64,000 nt of DNA from DASUFZ01 sp035541475 (GCA_035541475.1 DATKND010000007.1:1-64000); one strand, 5' to 3'. Positions 1 to 9,111 are shown, counted from the stretch's first letter. The notes: generated by a model from the letters alone, not told the origin. Translations and numbers: made by a program.

Positions 1-798
1 CCCGCGCAGGCCACGCTCTACGAGCAGAAGGGTCGCGGCGGCGTGAGCGTGCGCCTCGCGGCGACCAGCGCCTCGCTCGCGCCGCTCGCGTGGAAGCCGC
101 GCGAGCTCGAGGTCACGAGCCTCGAGCCGGTGCGCGGCGAGACGGATCCCGGCATCGCCTACTTCTTCTCTGACGACGGCTGGCAGGGCTACCTGTTCCA
201 GGTGCGCGCCGGCGACCCGGCGATCGCGGATCTCCGCCCGAGCGGGCTCGACGACGCGATCGCGTCCGTGCGCGTCGAGGGCGATGCGCGCGTCGCGCTC
301 TACGGCGATCTCTACTATCGGGGTCGCGAGTGGGTGTCGACGCAGGGCTCGACGAGCCTCGCGGTGAGCGACGCGTTCGGGCGTCGCGCCTCGTCGCTGC
401 AGGTCGTGCGCGCGTCGCAGCCGGATTCGCCGCCCGCCGATCCGATGACGTGGACCCTGCTGCTCGCGCCGAAGGACGACTGGAAGCAGGCTCACCGCGA
501 CACCGTGATCAACTACCGCACCTGGGGCGGCGGCGAGTGGACCGCCGCCTACCTCGGCGGCGGACGCTTCCGCCACACGCAGCGCGGCGCGACGCGCTCC
601 CGCGAGTCGATCGGCGTCAACTACATCGACTGGAAGGGCAGCGAGTGGACGGCCACCGTCGAGGGCGAGAAGTTCCGCCACACGCGCCGGGACGGGAAGC
701 GCGACGAGGTGGATCGCACGATCCACTTCCAGGCCTGGGACGGCGAACCCTGGTCGGCCCGGCTCGTCCCGCCGGCCGCGCTCGCCGCGCAGCCCTAG
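1..798 (+). CDS. beta/gamma-crystallin-like protein with C-terminal tandem W repeats (5' end cut by window)
   Basis: The frame is open to the first base, so the true start probably lies outside the window; an in-frame GTG at 43 is the first internal candidate. Counting from that GTG, residues 38-122 look like beta/gamma-crystallin (peptidase-inhibitor I36-like) Greek-key motifs, e.g. RVALYGDLYYRGREW and a closing RRASSLQV; the residues before the GTG (ATLYEQKGRGG) look like the start of another motif. Residues 153-244 form a separate region of three repeats of about 36 residues with the pattern I/V-x-Y-x-x-W-x-G-x-x-W-S/T-A followed, in the first two, by FRHT; the key tryptophans are W161, W197 and W232. 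Crystallin motifs often bind calcium in surface or secreted proteins, but function is not assignable here. The next gene starts 2 bases downstream, so the two are probably co-transcribed. Confidence 0.75.
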   Translation, partial: PAQATLYEQKGRGGVSVRLAATSASLAPLAWKPRELEVTSLEPVRGETDPGIAYFFSDDGWQGYLFQVRAGDPAIADLRPSGLDDAIASVRVEGDARVALYGDLYYRGREWVSTQGSTSLAVSDAFGRRASSLQVVRASQPDSPPADPMTWTLLLAPKDDWKQAHRDTVINYRTWGGGEWTAAYLGGGRFRHTQRGATRSRESIGVNYIDWKGSEWTATVEGEKFRHTRRDGKRDEVDRTIHFQAWDGEPWSARLVPPAALAAQP

Positions 799-800
799 CC

Positions 801-2729
801 GTGCGACGAGTGGCGACCGCTCGCGTCTCGCTCGCGCTCGCGCTGGTGCTCGCGGCCGGCTGCCTCTCGATCCCGGTGCGCGTGCAGCGCTCCGACCCGA
901 TCGCGGTGCACCGCGAGATCACGGCCAACGTGCTGACGTCAGGCGAGCCGTCCGATCGCTCGCTCCAGGTGCTCCAGCGCCTCGGGCTCCGCGACCAGTT
1001 CGAGCTCCACCCCACCGAGACGCTCGCGCTCCTCCACTCGCAGCTCGCCGAGAAGGGCGACCACCGGCTGCTCTCGGCGCTCGCGGAGCTCTCCTTCTAC
1101 CACGCCGACCAGACGCGCGACGCCCCCTACTACCTCGCGGCGGCGGCCTACGCCTACGCGCTGCTCTTCCCCGGTCCCGGCGAGGACACGCTCGACCCCT
1201 CGGATCCGCGACTGCGCCTCGCCTACGACCTCTACAACCGCGGCATCACGCAGGCGCTGACACGCGGAAGCGAAGGCGAGGTCTTCTTCGAGTCGGGGAT
1301 CTACGAGCTGCCCTTCGGCACGGTCGAGGTCGAGATTCCGCCCGACGAGATGCAGTGGGCGGGGCACCGCATGCACAACTTCATGGCGGCGGCGGACTTC
1401 GACCTCACCGGCCTTCGCAACCGCTACCGCCGCACCGGCATCGGCGCGCCGCTGCTCGCGGAGCTCGACGACGAGCCGGGTCCGCCGCAGCCGGAGCGCT
1501 TCCTCCCGGGCCTGCGCGTGCCGGCGACGATGTTCCTCCGCTTCGAGACTCCGCGTCGCGCGCTGAAGACGGGGCACCTGCGGACGCGCGCCGAGATCTA
1601 CACGCCGGACGAGTCGATGACCGTCGCGGTCGACGGCCGCGATGTGCCGATCGAGTTCGAGACGAGCTCCGCCTTCGCCGCGAGCCTCGCCGAGTCGCCG
1701 CTCTGGGACTTCGAGCTGAAGGGCTTCTTCTCGGGGACCTTCACCCCGCTCGCCAAGGCGGTGAAGACGGCCGTGAAGACGGCGGTCGTCGGCACGCCAA
1801 CGGTCGAGGCGGAGAGCGCGGACGAGGGCCTGCTCTTCCTCCAGCCCTACGTGCGCGGCCACATGCCGATCGTGCTGATCCACGGCACCGCGTCGAGCCC
1901 CGCGCGCTGGGCCAACCTCGTCAACGAGCTCGGCAACGAGCGGCTCGTGTGGGAGCGCTACCAGGCCTGGCTCTTCATCTACAACACCGGGAATCCGATC
2001 GGATACTCCGCGGGCCTGCTGCGGCGCGCGCTCGAGCGCGCCGTCGCGCGCTTCGACCCGGACGGCACCGACGCCGCGCTGCGTCGGATGGTCCTGATCG
2101 GGCACAGCCAGGGCGGCCTGCTGGCGAAGCTCACGGCCGTCGACAGCGGCACGCATCTGTGGGACCAGTTCGCGAAGGTGCCCCTCGATCAGCTCCAGCT
2201 CTCGGAAGGCGTGCGCGAGACCCTGCGCATGAGCACGTTCTTCACGCCGGAGCCCTTCGTCAGCCGCGTCGTCTTCCTGTGCACGCCGCAGCGCGGCTCC
2301 TACCTCGCGAGCTTCAGCTTCGCCCGGCTCGTCTCCGACTTCGTCGCGCTGCCGAGCAACCTGACGCAGGTGGTCGGCGAGCTCGCGCTGCAGAACCACG
2401 ACAAGCTGTGGCTCCGCTCGATGGCGCGGCTGCCGACCAGCATCGACAACATGACTCCCGGCAATCCCTTCATCAAAGCGCTGGCCGCTCTGCCGATCGC
2501 GCCGGGCATCCACGCGCACTCGATCATCGCCGTGCGCGGCACGGGTCCGCCGGAGCACGGGTCCGACGGCGTGGTCAGCTACAAGAGCGCGCACCTCGAC
2601 GGGGTCGACTCGGAGCTGGTGGTGGATTCCAGCCACTCGGCGCAGGATCAGCCGGCCGTGATCGAGGAGATCCGCCGCATCCTGATGCTCCACGCGGCCT
2701 CGTACGAGTCCGCGCCGATCGCCTACTGA
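801..2729 (+). CDS. alpha/beta-hydrolase lipoprotein (esterase/lipase-like)
   Basis: A 642-residue protein with a GTG start at 801. The N-terminus is a lipoprotein signal: a hydrophobic run ends in the lipobox LAAGC, so it is likely anchored in the outer or inner membrane facing the periplasm. The N-terminal half (to about residue 350) is family-specific and unrecognised. The C-terminal half is an alpha/beta hydrolase: oxyanion-loop HG at 361-362 (VLIHGT), nucleophile elbow GHSQGG with Ser436, and a late His in DSSHSA as the likely catalytic base. Esterase or lipase activity on an acyl ester is the family expectation; the substrate is unknown. It lies between the crystallin-like gene (2 bases upstream) and an SnoaL-like gene (14 bases downstream), all in one direction. 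A second in-frame GTG at 810 is an alternative start. Confidence 0.85.
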   Translation: MRRVATARVSLALALVLAAGCLSIPVRVQRSDPIAVHREITANVLTSGEPSDRSLQVLQRLGLRDQFELHPTETLALLHSQLAEKGDHRLLSALAELSFYHADQTRDAPYYLAAAAYAYALLFPGPGEDTLDPSDPRLRLAYDLYNRGITQALTRGSEGEVFFESGIYELPFGTVEVEIPPDEMQWAGHRMHNFMAAADFDLTGLRNRYRRTGIGAPLLAELDDEPGPPQPERFLPGLRVPATMFLRFETPRRALKTGHLRTRAEIYTPDESMTVAVDGRDVPIEFETSSAFAASLAESPLWDFELKGFFSGTFTPLAKAVKTAVKTAVVGTPTVEAESADEGLLFLQPYVRGHMPIVLIHGTASSPARWANLVNELGNERLVWERYQAWLFIYNTGNPIGYSAGLLRRALERAVARFDPDGTDAALRRMVLIGHSQGGLLAKLTAVDSGTHLWDQFAKVPLDQLQLSEGVRETLRMSTFFTPEPFVSRVVFLCTPQRGSYLASFSFARLVSDFVALPSNLTQVVGELALQNHDKLWLRSMARLPTSIDNMTPGNPFIKALAALPIAPGIHAHSIIAVRGTGPPEHGSDGVVSYKSAHLDGVDSELVVDSSHSAQDQPAVIEEIRRILMLHAASYESAPIAY

Positions 2730-2743
2730 AGGGGGACACCGCA

Positions 2744-3172
2744 ATGGGACGCAGCCGCGAAGAGTGGATCGCGCTGGCGCACGCGCACGCGACGCACGAG
2801 GGCGCGGGCGATTTCGACGCCCTGCTCGCGACCTTGGAAGACGATCCGGTCTACGAGCTCCATCCGGTGGGGCTCGCCTTCGGCGGCATGGAGGCCGCGC
2901 GCGCCTTCTACCGCCACTTCTTCGCGAGCTTCCAGCCGCTGATCGACTCGTACTCGCTTCGCAGCGAGTGGGTCGGGGCGGATGGCGCCGCGCAGGAGTA
3001 CGTCATCAGGCTGCGCTTCCCGGACGGCCAGCGCGAGACCCACCGCGTGATCGGCGTGCTGACCTTCGGCCGCGAGGCGCTCTCGGGTGAGCGCGTGTGG
3101 GCGAGCGAGCGGCTGCTGCGCCTGATGTTCGGACCGGCCTTCGAGCTGGCGACTCCGATCCGCGACTACTGA
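2744..3172 (+). CDS. SnoaL/NTF2-like small protein
   Basis: A 142-residue protein. The length, the early helical region (REEWIALAHAHATHEG), the FDALLATLEDDPVYELHP strand and the later GGMEAARAFYRHFF match the cone-shaped SnoaL/NTF2-like fold, used for polyketide cyclases, ketosteroid isomerases and many small-ligand proteins of unknown role. The start is the ATG at 2744, preceded by a GGGGGA ribosome-binding site at 2730-2736. It follows the lipoprotein hydrolase by 14 bases and is probably in the same transcript. Its end overlaps the end of the convergent chalcone-isomerase-like gene by 7 bases. No catalytic residue can be assigned with confidence. Confidence 0.8.
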   Translation: MGRSREEWIALAHAHATHEGAGDFDALLATLEDDPVYELHPVGLAFGGMEAARAFYRHFFASFQPLIDSYSLRSEWVGADGAAQEYVIRLRFPDGQRETHRVIGVLTFGREALSGERVWASERLLRLMFGPAFELATPIRDY

Positions 3173-3759
3173 GCGCCGAGGAGCGCGCGCTTCAGATCCG
3201 TCGAAACGGGGTGCTCGCCGAGCCAGTTGCGGAGCAGCGCCGGGTAGAAGGCGGGGTCGGCGATCGGCTCGCGCGGGGTGCCGTCGATCGCGACCACCGT
3301 ACCGGTGCCGGGGACGGAGTCGATCGCGATCCGCGTTCCCGTCTTCACCACTCCGAGCGACGTGAAGATCGACTCGAAGCGCGCGACGCTCTTTGCCAAC
3401 GCTTGCATCGCGGCCTCATCGTGGTTGGCGCGCAGGCTCTTCTCGAACGAGCCCACGAACTGCGCCGCGTCGACGTCGCGCAGCATCGCGATCGACGCGC
3501 GCTTCCGGCCCGGCGACGAGATGGCCGACTCGGCCGACGGCGCGAGCGCGGGGAGGTACAGCCCGACGGCGTAGACGTCGAAGAACAGGATGCGACGCAC
3601 GCCCGCGCCCGAGAGGACGAGCGGCGCCGCGCCCGGCGCCGGCACGACCTGCGCCGGGAAGTCGACGCCTTCCACGTCGACGGCTCGCGCCGCGTGCGCG
3701 GCGACGAACGCGAGAGCGCAGGTCAGCACGGCGACGAGCGCGATCCGGAGGCGTGTCAT
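3166..3759 (-). CDS. chalcone isomerase-like secreted protein
   Basis: A 197-residue protein with an N-terminal signal peptide (hydrophobic run to about residue 25, ending AHAARA). The mature part has the chalcone-isomerase-like pattern: VEGVDFPAQV, GAGVRRILFFDVYAVGLYL, then SFEKSLRANHD and a GTRIAIDSVPG segment. Bacterial members of this family are periplasmic, lack flavonoid chemistry in most cases and are thought to bind fatty-acid-like ligands; no enzyme activity should be assumed. The start ATG (complement 3757-3759) overlaps the stop of the upstream methyltransferase gene in an ATGA junction, so translation is likely coupled. The 3' end overlaps the SnoaL-like gene on the other strand by 7 bases. 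Confidence 0.85.
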   Translation of the reverse strand: MTRLRIALVAVLTCALAFVAAHAARAVDVEGVDFPAQVVPAPGAAPLVLSGAGVRRILFFDVYAVGLYLPALAPSAESAISSPGRKRASIAMLRDVDAAQFVGSFEKSLRANHDEAAMQALAKSVARFESIFTSLGVVKTGTRIAIDSVPGTGTVVAIDGTPREPIADPAFYPALLRNWLGEHPVSTDLKRALLGAQ

Positions 3760-4634
3760 GCGACTCGCGCCACCGCGATGCGATAGAACTCGTAGCCTCG
3801 CATGCTCGTCGATGCCTCTCCGTAGGCGAGGCGCCGGTACTCGACCGCGCCGAGGTCGCGCTCGAGCTCGAGTCCGCGCGCGCGCAGGAACTCCGCGAGG
3901 TTCGCCGGGTCGAGGCCGAAAGTCCACGGCTCGCCCGCCGCCGCGAGCGTCGCGAAGAGCCGCTCGGTGCCGGCGTACTTCGCGGGCTGCGTGAGCACGT
4001 CGGCGTGCACGTAGGTGAAGACCACGCGGCTCCCCGCCGCCGCGCGCGCGCACCAGCGCAAGGTCGCGTCGACCGCGTCGGCGCGCAGGTAGTTCGTCAC
4101 GCCCTCCCAGAGGAAGAGCGTGCGGCGCGACGGCTCGTAGCCCGCGGCCGCCATCGCGCGCTCGAGGTCGCGCTCGCCGAAGTCGGTGGCGACGAAGCGC
4201 ACGCCCTCCGGCAGCGCGCCGAGCGCGCGGCGCAGCCGCGCCTGCTTGCGAGCCTGCGTCGCCGGATGGTCGACCTCGAAGACTGCGACTCCGCGCAGCG
4301 GGGACAGTCGAAGCGCGCGCGAGTCGAAGCCCGCGCCGAGGATCACGAGCTGCTGCGCGCCGCCCGCGACGCCCTCGCGCACGATTTCGTCGAGGAACCG
4401 CGTGCGCGCGACGCCCGACGTGCGCGCGCCGGGCCAGCGGCGGTCGACGTAGCGCGCGAGCAAGGCGAAGACGCCCGGAATGCGGGCGGCCGTCGCGACG
4501 AGCGCGAGCGGCGCCGAGAGGAAGGCTCGCGCGAACGGGTCGTCGCAGCGGCGCGACGCGGCCGGCGCACTCGACTCGAGCGCGCGGAAGAAGGCCATGT
4601 GCTCGGCGGTGCGGCTCGCCCGACCCGACCGCAT
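3756..4634 (-). CDS. class I SAM-dependent methyltransferase (leucine carboxyl methyltransferase-like)
   Basis: A 292-residue protein of the PPM1/leucine carboxyl methyltransferase-like family, which in bacteria methylates small carboxylates or O-positions of unknown substrates. It has the hallmark N-terminal TAEHMAFFRALES and DPFARAFL, a Rossmann SAM motif (QLVILGAGFDSRALRL), an acidic residue after strand 2 (VFEVDHPATQ) and LFLWEGVTNYL. I chose the ATG at 4634; the frame stays open upstream but those residues lack family features. It is followed, with an ATGA overlap, by the chalcone-isomerase-like gene, and it is divergent from the LLM oxidoreductase gene with 60 bases between the starts, which must hold both promoters. 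Confidence 0.85.
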   Translation of the reverse strand: MRSGRASRTAEHMAFFRALESSAPAASRRCDDPFARAFLSAPLALVATAARIPGVFALLARYVDRRWPGARTSGVARTRFLDEIVREGVAGGAQQLVILGAGFDSRALRLSPLRGVAVFEVDHPATQARKQARLRRALGALPEGVRFVATDFGERDLERAMAAAGYEPSRRTLFLWEGVTNYLRADAVDATLRWCARAAAGSRVVFTYVHADVLTQPAKYAGTERLFATLAAAGEPWTFGLDPANLAEFLRARGLELERDLGAVEYRRLAYGEASTSMRGYEFYRIAVARVA

Positions 4635-4694
4635 GCATCCTCCGACTCGACCTGGGGCGGGCGCTCGGGAGATACTGGGCCGCCTGCACGGGAG

Positions 4695-5732
4695 ATGCAC
4701 CAGGTGGAGTTCGGCGTCGTCACGGTGGCGTGGTTCGGGCGGGCCGAGGGGCTCGCGCGCCGCATCGAGGGCCAGGGCTTCCACACGCTGCTGCTGACGG
4801 ACAGCCAGAATCTCTGCCCCGAGGTCTGGAGCAACCTGGCGCTCGCCGCGCGCGCGACCTCGCGACTGCGCCTCGGACCCGGCGTCACGAACTCGGTGAC
4901 GCGCGACCCCGCGCTGACGGCCTGCGCGGCGGTGACCTTGCAGGCGCACAGCGAGGGACGCGCGCTTCTCTGCATCGGGCGCGGCGACTCGGCGCTGCAG
5001 CGAATCGGTCGACGCGAGCAGCGCGTCGACGACTTCGAGGAGTATCTGCGATCCGTGCAGGCGTATCTCCGCGGCGAGGCGGTGCCGCGCGACGGCTTCG
5101 AGAGCCGCCTAGAGTTCCTGCCGGCGCTCGGATCGCTGCCGAAGGTGCCGCTCGAGGTGATGGCGACCGGGCCGCGCGTGATCGAGCTCGCGGCGCGCGT
5201 GGCCGATCGCGTCTGCTTCGCGGTCGGCGCGGACCCGGACTTCCTCGCGAGCCGCGCGGCGCTCGCGCGCTCGGCCGCGGAGCGCGCCGGCCGCGATCCG
5301 GCGAGCCTGAGGCTCGGCGCGGTCGTCAATGCGGTAGTCCACGACGATCTCCGCGCCGGGCGCGAGGCGGCACGCGGCGGTGCCACCACCTTCGCGCGCT
5401 TCTCCGCCTTCCGCGGCAACGACGTGCGCGCGCTGCCGGCTCCTCTCCGGCGCGCGGTCGCATGGATCCGCGCAAACTACGACATGCGCGACCACACCCG
5501 AACCGGAGTCGCGCACACGCGCGGCATCTCGGACGAGTTCGTCGACTGGTTCGCGATCGTCGGCCCGGGGGAGCGCGCGCGCGAGCGCTTCGCCGCGCTC
5601 GCCGGGCTCGGCCTCGACTTCGTGCACGTGGTGCCGGGCTCGACCGGCGCCGATCCCGCGATCGTCGGCGCCTCACTCGAGGCGATCGCGAAGGAGATCG
5701 TGCCGGCCTTCGCGGGGCCTCCCGCTCGTTAG
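4695..5732 (+). CDS. LLM-class flavin-dependent oxidoreductase
   Basis: A 345-residue TIM-barrel protein of the luciferase-like monooxygenase class, using F420 or reduced FMN. Family features are the N-terminal VEFGVVTVAWFGRAEGLARRIEG strand-helix, LLLTDSQNLCPEVWSNLALAARAT, RLRLGPGVTNSVTRDPA and GRALLCIGRGDSA, and the later EVMATGPRVIELAARVADRVCF. Proteins of this sort in actinobacteria and deltaproteobacterial lineages are often F420-dependent reductases in xenobiotic or lipid catabolism; which cofactor is used here cannot be told. The ATG at 4695 is preceded by GGGAG. The stop overlaps the convergent DUF1254 gene by 4 bases. Confidence 0.9.
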   Translation: MHQVEFGVVTVAWFGRAEGLARRIEGQGFHTLLLTDSQNLCPEVWSNLALAARATSRLRLGPGVTNSVTRDPALTACAAVTLQAHSEGRALLCIGRGDSALQRIGRREQRVDDFEEYLRSVQAYLRGEAVPRDGFESRLEFLPALGSLPKVPLEVMATGPRVIELAARVADRVCFAVGADPDFLASRAALARSAAERAGRDPASLRLGAVVNAVVHDDLRAGREAARGGATTFARFSAFRGNDVRALPAPLRRAVAWIRANYDMRDHTRTGVAHTRGISDEFVDWFAIVGPGERARERFAALAGLGLDFVHVVPGSTGADPAIVGASLEAIAKEIVPAFAGPPAR

Positions 5733-7129
5733 TCCTTGTGCGCCTCCATCACGGGCGCCTTCCAGCTCCCGTCGAGCACGGGCGCCTCCGGCAGGTAGAG
5801 CCGCAGCGCGGCGGCGAAGGGTCCCTTCGGCGCGGGCAGCCAGTTCGACTCGTGGTCCTTGCCCGGCGAATCGCTCTGGACGTAGAGCGTGAGGCCGCCG
5901 TCCGGATCGCGCTTCAGGCCGGACAGCATCGTCGAGTTGATCAGGTACCGGTTCAGCGGATTCGCCACGAGCAGCTGCTGCGGCAGTCTGTACATCGTGA
6001 GCGACCAGAAGGCCTTCGCAGGCGGCAGCGCGCCCTTCGCGAAGTGGAGGACGTAGCGCTGTTTCGAGGCGTCGAGCGGCTGGCCGGCGCCGTCGCTGCC
6101 GTACACGAGGTTGAAGGCCTCGTCCTTCGAGTTGCCGAAGTTCCCCATCTGCGCCGCGAGCGCGCGCTTCACGTAGTTCGTGCCGAGCTCCGTGCGCGAG
6201 CCGAAGAGGCCGGACGACGTCTTCGTCTTCGCGCGCAGGGCGTCGATCTCCTGCTGTCCCTCCTTGATTCCGCTCACGAAGGCCAATCGGACCTCGCGCG
6301 ACAGCCCCGTCATCACGAAGGGCTTGCCCGGCACCACGCCGATCTTTGCGAAGCGTTCGCGCAGCGCGGTCTCGTCGGGAAGGGTCGGGCAGAACCGGAG
6401 CACGAACGCGAGGATGCTGAAGAAGCGCGGCGACATGCGCTGCTTCTTCTCCGACAGCGGCGGAACGAAGTCGATCTTCGGCGCGGCAGGGGGCGCCGGC
6501 TTGCCGAGGAAGGCCGAGAGCGTCTGGAGCTTGTAGCCGGACTGGATCTTCTTCACGGTGTCGAGATCGGCGGGGCCCTTCAGCTGCGTGCGGTAGATCG
6601 CGAGCCCGAGCTCCGTATCGGCGCGGATCACCTGGACGACACCCTTCGGCGTCTCGCCCTTCCAGCCGGGGCCCGCGACCAGGAAGCTGCCGCCGCTGTT
6701 GCCCGTCGCGCGCGTGCCGAGGTAGCCGAAGTTGTAGGAGTAGAGGTCGACGAGCTGGACCGAGTAGTAGCGATCCTTCTCGATCGGAGGCAGCGTGAAG
6801 ACCAGCGGCTCGGCGCGCAGATCCAGCACCGCGTACGAGTAGGCCGTGTCCGAGTTCGGTGCCGAGACCGCCTTGTCCTCGGGCGTGAAGACGCGCGCCT
6901 CGCTCTTGATCGTGTTGAAGGGCGCCTTGTAGGCTGGGCTCTTCGTGTCGACCGCGTACGCGTAGAGCATGCGGTACTCGTCGATGAGCGGGTAGCCGTA
7001 GACGTAGGCCTCCTTCGCGATGGAGTGCGCCGCGTCCGGCGTGAGCTCCGCGAGCGCGGGGGCGGCTAGCGCGATCACGCCGAGCGCGAGCCCGGCGGCA
7101 CGGAGAAGAGTCGGAATGCGGCGGAGCAT
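5729..7129 (-). CDS. DUF1254/DUF1214 domain secreted protein
   Basis: A 466-residue protein with a signal peptide (to about residue 27, ending APALA). An N-terminal DUF1254 region (KEAYVYGYPLIDEYRML, NTIKSEARVFTPEDKAV, SAPNSDTAYSYAVLDL) is followed by a C-terminal DUF1214 region (LPPAKAFWSLTMYRLPQQLL, PLNRYLINSTM, KDHESNWLPAPKGPF, ALRLYLPE). This two-domain family is widespread in periplasmic proteins of environmental bacteria and its biochemical role is unknown. It stands alone: convergent with the LLM gene (4-base overlap) and 59 bases downstream of the membrane sulfatase gene on the same strand. Confidence 0.9.
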   Translation of the reverse strand: MLRRIPTLLRAAGLALGVIALAAPALAELTPDAAHSIAKEAYVYGYPLIDEYRMLYAYAVDTKSPAYKAPFNTIKSEARVFTPEDKAVSAPNSDTAYSYAVLDLRAEPLVFTLPPIEKDRYYSVQLVDLYSYNFGYLGTRATGNSGGSFLVAGPGWKGETPKGVVQVIRADTELGLAIYRTQLKGPADLDTVKKIQSGYKLQTLSAFLGKPAPPAAPKIDFVPPLSEKKQRMSPRFFSILAFVLRFCPTLPDETALRERFAKIGVVPGKPFVMTGLSREVRLAFVSGIKEGQQEIDALRAKTKTSSGLFGSRTELGTNYVKRALAAQMGNFGNSKDEAFNLVYGSDGAGQPLDASKQRYVLHFAKGALPPAKAFWSLTMYRLPQQLLVANPLNRYLINSTMLSGLKRDPDGGLTLYVQSDSPGKDHESNWLPAPKGPFAAALRLYLPEAPVLDGSWKAPVMEAHKD

Positions 7130-7188
7130 GGGCACCTCGGATAGGGGGGCCACACCATCGCCGCGAAGACGCCGCGCCGCCAGAGGCG

Positions 7189-9111
7189 CTATCGATGCGT
7201 CGCGAGCGCCGTGCGGGACGCATCCGAGGACGGCAGCTCCACGTCGAGGTTGTGGAGCCACTTGCGCAGCGCCTGAGCGCGCAGGGTCGGCGGCGTTCCC
7301 GCGTCGGCGAGCGCCTCCTCGAAGCTCGAGCTCTCGGAGTGGTAGTAGAACGTGTCGCGGTAGACGCCGACCGCGAAGCGGCTCGCGTCGGGGCCGAAGA
7401 GGCTGCGACCGACCATGCCGCGCGGCTTCGGCACGCCGAGCAGCGCGAGTACGGTCGGCGTGACGTCGACCTGGCTGGCGAATGCGCCCGTGTCGAGACC
7501 GCGCAGGCGTGCGGGATCGCGCATCGCGAACACGAGCGGGAGTCGCCCGAGCCGCACGTACTCCTCCGGCGGCACGGTGTCGCGGTACTCGACGCCGGGG
7601 TGCGGCGTGTGATCGGCGGTGAGGACGACGAGCGTGTGGTCGTCGAAGAGATTCTCCTGCTCGAGCGTCGTGAAGAGGCCGCTCACGCACTGATCCGTCC
7701 AGTAGAGCGCGTTGTAGAGGCCGACGTTCTGTCGCTTCAGCGCGTCGGGCAGGTGGTCGAACGGCACGCCCTGGAAGGGACCCGGCTGGTGCAGGTCGAT
7801 GGTGTTGAGGATCACGACCACCTTGTCGTCCCGGTGCTCGCGCAGGATGCGCACGCCTTCCTCGTAGACGACGGCGTCGTTGAAGCCCCAGGCCGAGTGC
7901 CAGTGGCTCTCGTAGCGCTCGGCGAGCTCCTCGCCTGCGATGTAGTGATCCATCTGGAACATGCGCGGATAGGTGTAGAGCTCGTTGCCGTAGTGCTTGC
8001 TGACGGCGCGCACGTAGAACGACTCGAAGCCGGCCCGCTCGCGCAGCAGCGAGAGCAGCGACGGACGGCCGCCGCCCCAGTCGGGCTCGAGGCGCGAGAG
8101 CAGCAGGCTGTTGAGCCCCCAATCGCTCGGCATGTTGGACGTGTAGAAGCGCTCGAAGTGCGGGAAGCGCGCGAGCAGCGAGTCGAGGTACGCAGTCGCC
8201 TCGGCCGGGACCTTCGCGTTCTCGCTGTGGAGATAGGCGGCCGCCAGCGACTCGAGGATCACGATCACGATGCGGCGGATCTCGGGTCCGGCGACTGCGG
8301 TCGCCGCCGGCCCCGGCGCGTCGGCGTCGAGCAGGCGCAGGTCGCGCAGCTGCTCCGTCTCCTCGGGCGTATACGCGACCGCTTCGAGCGGTGGCGCCGG
8401 CTTCTCCAGATGTCGCGAGGCCGCCAGCGCGGTGAAGAGGTTCGCCACGATCGGCGCCGACACCTTCCGCAGGCTCGCGTTGCGCGTGCGGTCGAGGAAC
8501 TGCTCGATCGCGCTCTGCTGCGCCGGCATCACCGGCTGCGTGACGACGGCGAGCGGGAGCAGCGGAGCCAGACAGCCGCCGGCCAGCGCCAGGGTCGCGA
8601 GCGGGCGAGCGAAGTCCGTGTGCGCATCGGAGAGGAGCCGCGCGTTCAGCCGGACGAGCGCCAGCGCGCCGAGCGCGGCGAGCGCCGCGGTCGCGGCGCT
8701 GCGGGCTTCGAGCGTGCCGCCGAGCGAGAGCAGGTTGACGTTCACGAAGAGCACGGGCTCGACGTGCTCCAACGTGAAGTAGAAGTAGCCAAGGTCGCCC
8801 GCCAGGATCAGCGTTGCGACGCCGAGCACGACGTGCGTCAGCCGGCGCGTCGCGGCCCTCGGCGCGAGCGCGAAGGCGACGTAGGCCGGCATCACGCACG
8901 CGAGGTCTCTCAGCACGCCGATGCCGGCCGATCCCAGCGCGGCGGCGCGCGCGGCCGACTCGTGGTTCAACTCGAGCAGGCTCGCGATCTGGATCCTCGC
9001 CAGCAGGTCGACGAGCGCGAAGAGCCCGGGCATCGCGAGCACGCGCGCCACTGCCTGCCACGGACGCCTGACGTCGCCTGCCTGCGAATCCACGCCGACA
9101 CCGCCCCGCAC
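7189..9111 (-). CDS. membrane-anchored sulfatase-family protein (LtaS/phosphoethanolamine-transferase-like)
   Basis: A 640-residue protein. The first 200 or so residues hold about five hydrophobic segments (e.g. GLFALVDLLARIQIASLL, VMPAYVAFALA, LGVATLILAGDLGYFYF), followed by a soluble alkaline-phosphatase-superfamily domain. Sulfatase-type features are VIVILESLAAAYLHSE (first metal site), a nucleophile region around FYTSNMPSDWGLNSLLLSRL, VVVILNTIDLHQPGPF, and LVVLTADHTPHPG with the DH metal ligands. Family members transfer phosphoglycerol or phosphoethanolamine groups to lipids or glycans in the envelope. The nucleophile position reads Ser-Asn-Met rather than a clear Cys/Ser sulfatase signature, so true sulfatase activity is unlikely. 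A second membrane sulfatase lies at 15365, unrelated in its N-terminal half. Confidence 0.85.
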   Translation of the reverse strand: MRGGVGVDSQAGDVRRPWQAVARVLAMPGLFALVDLLARIQIASLLELNHESAARAAALGSAGIGVLRDLACVMPAYVAFALAPRAATRRLTHVVLGVATLILAGDLGYFYFTLEHVEPVLFVNVNLLSLGGTLEARSAATAALAALGALALVRLNARLLSDAHTDFARPLATLALAGGCLAPLLPLAVVTQPVMPAQQSAIEQFLDRTRNASLRKVSAPIVANLFTALAASRHLEKPAPPLEAVAYTPEETEQLRDLRLLDADAPGPAATAVAGPEIRRIVIVILESLAAAYLHSENAKVPAEATAYLDSLLARFPHFERFYTSNMPSDWGLNSLLLSRLEPDWGGGRPSLLSLLRERAGFESFYVRAVSKHYGNELYTYPRMFQMDHYIAGEELAERYESHWHSAWGFNDAVVYEEGVRILREHRDDKVVVILNTIDLHQPGPFQGVPFDHLPDALKRQNVGLYNALYWTDQCVSGLFTTLEQENLFDDHTLVVLTADHTPHPGVEYRDTVPPEEYVRLGRLPLVFAMRDPARLRGLDTGAFASQVDVTPTVLALLGVPKPRGMVGRSLFGPDASRFAVGVYRDTFYYHSESSSFEEALADAGTPPTLRAQALRKWLHNLDVELPSSDASRTALATHR

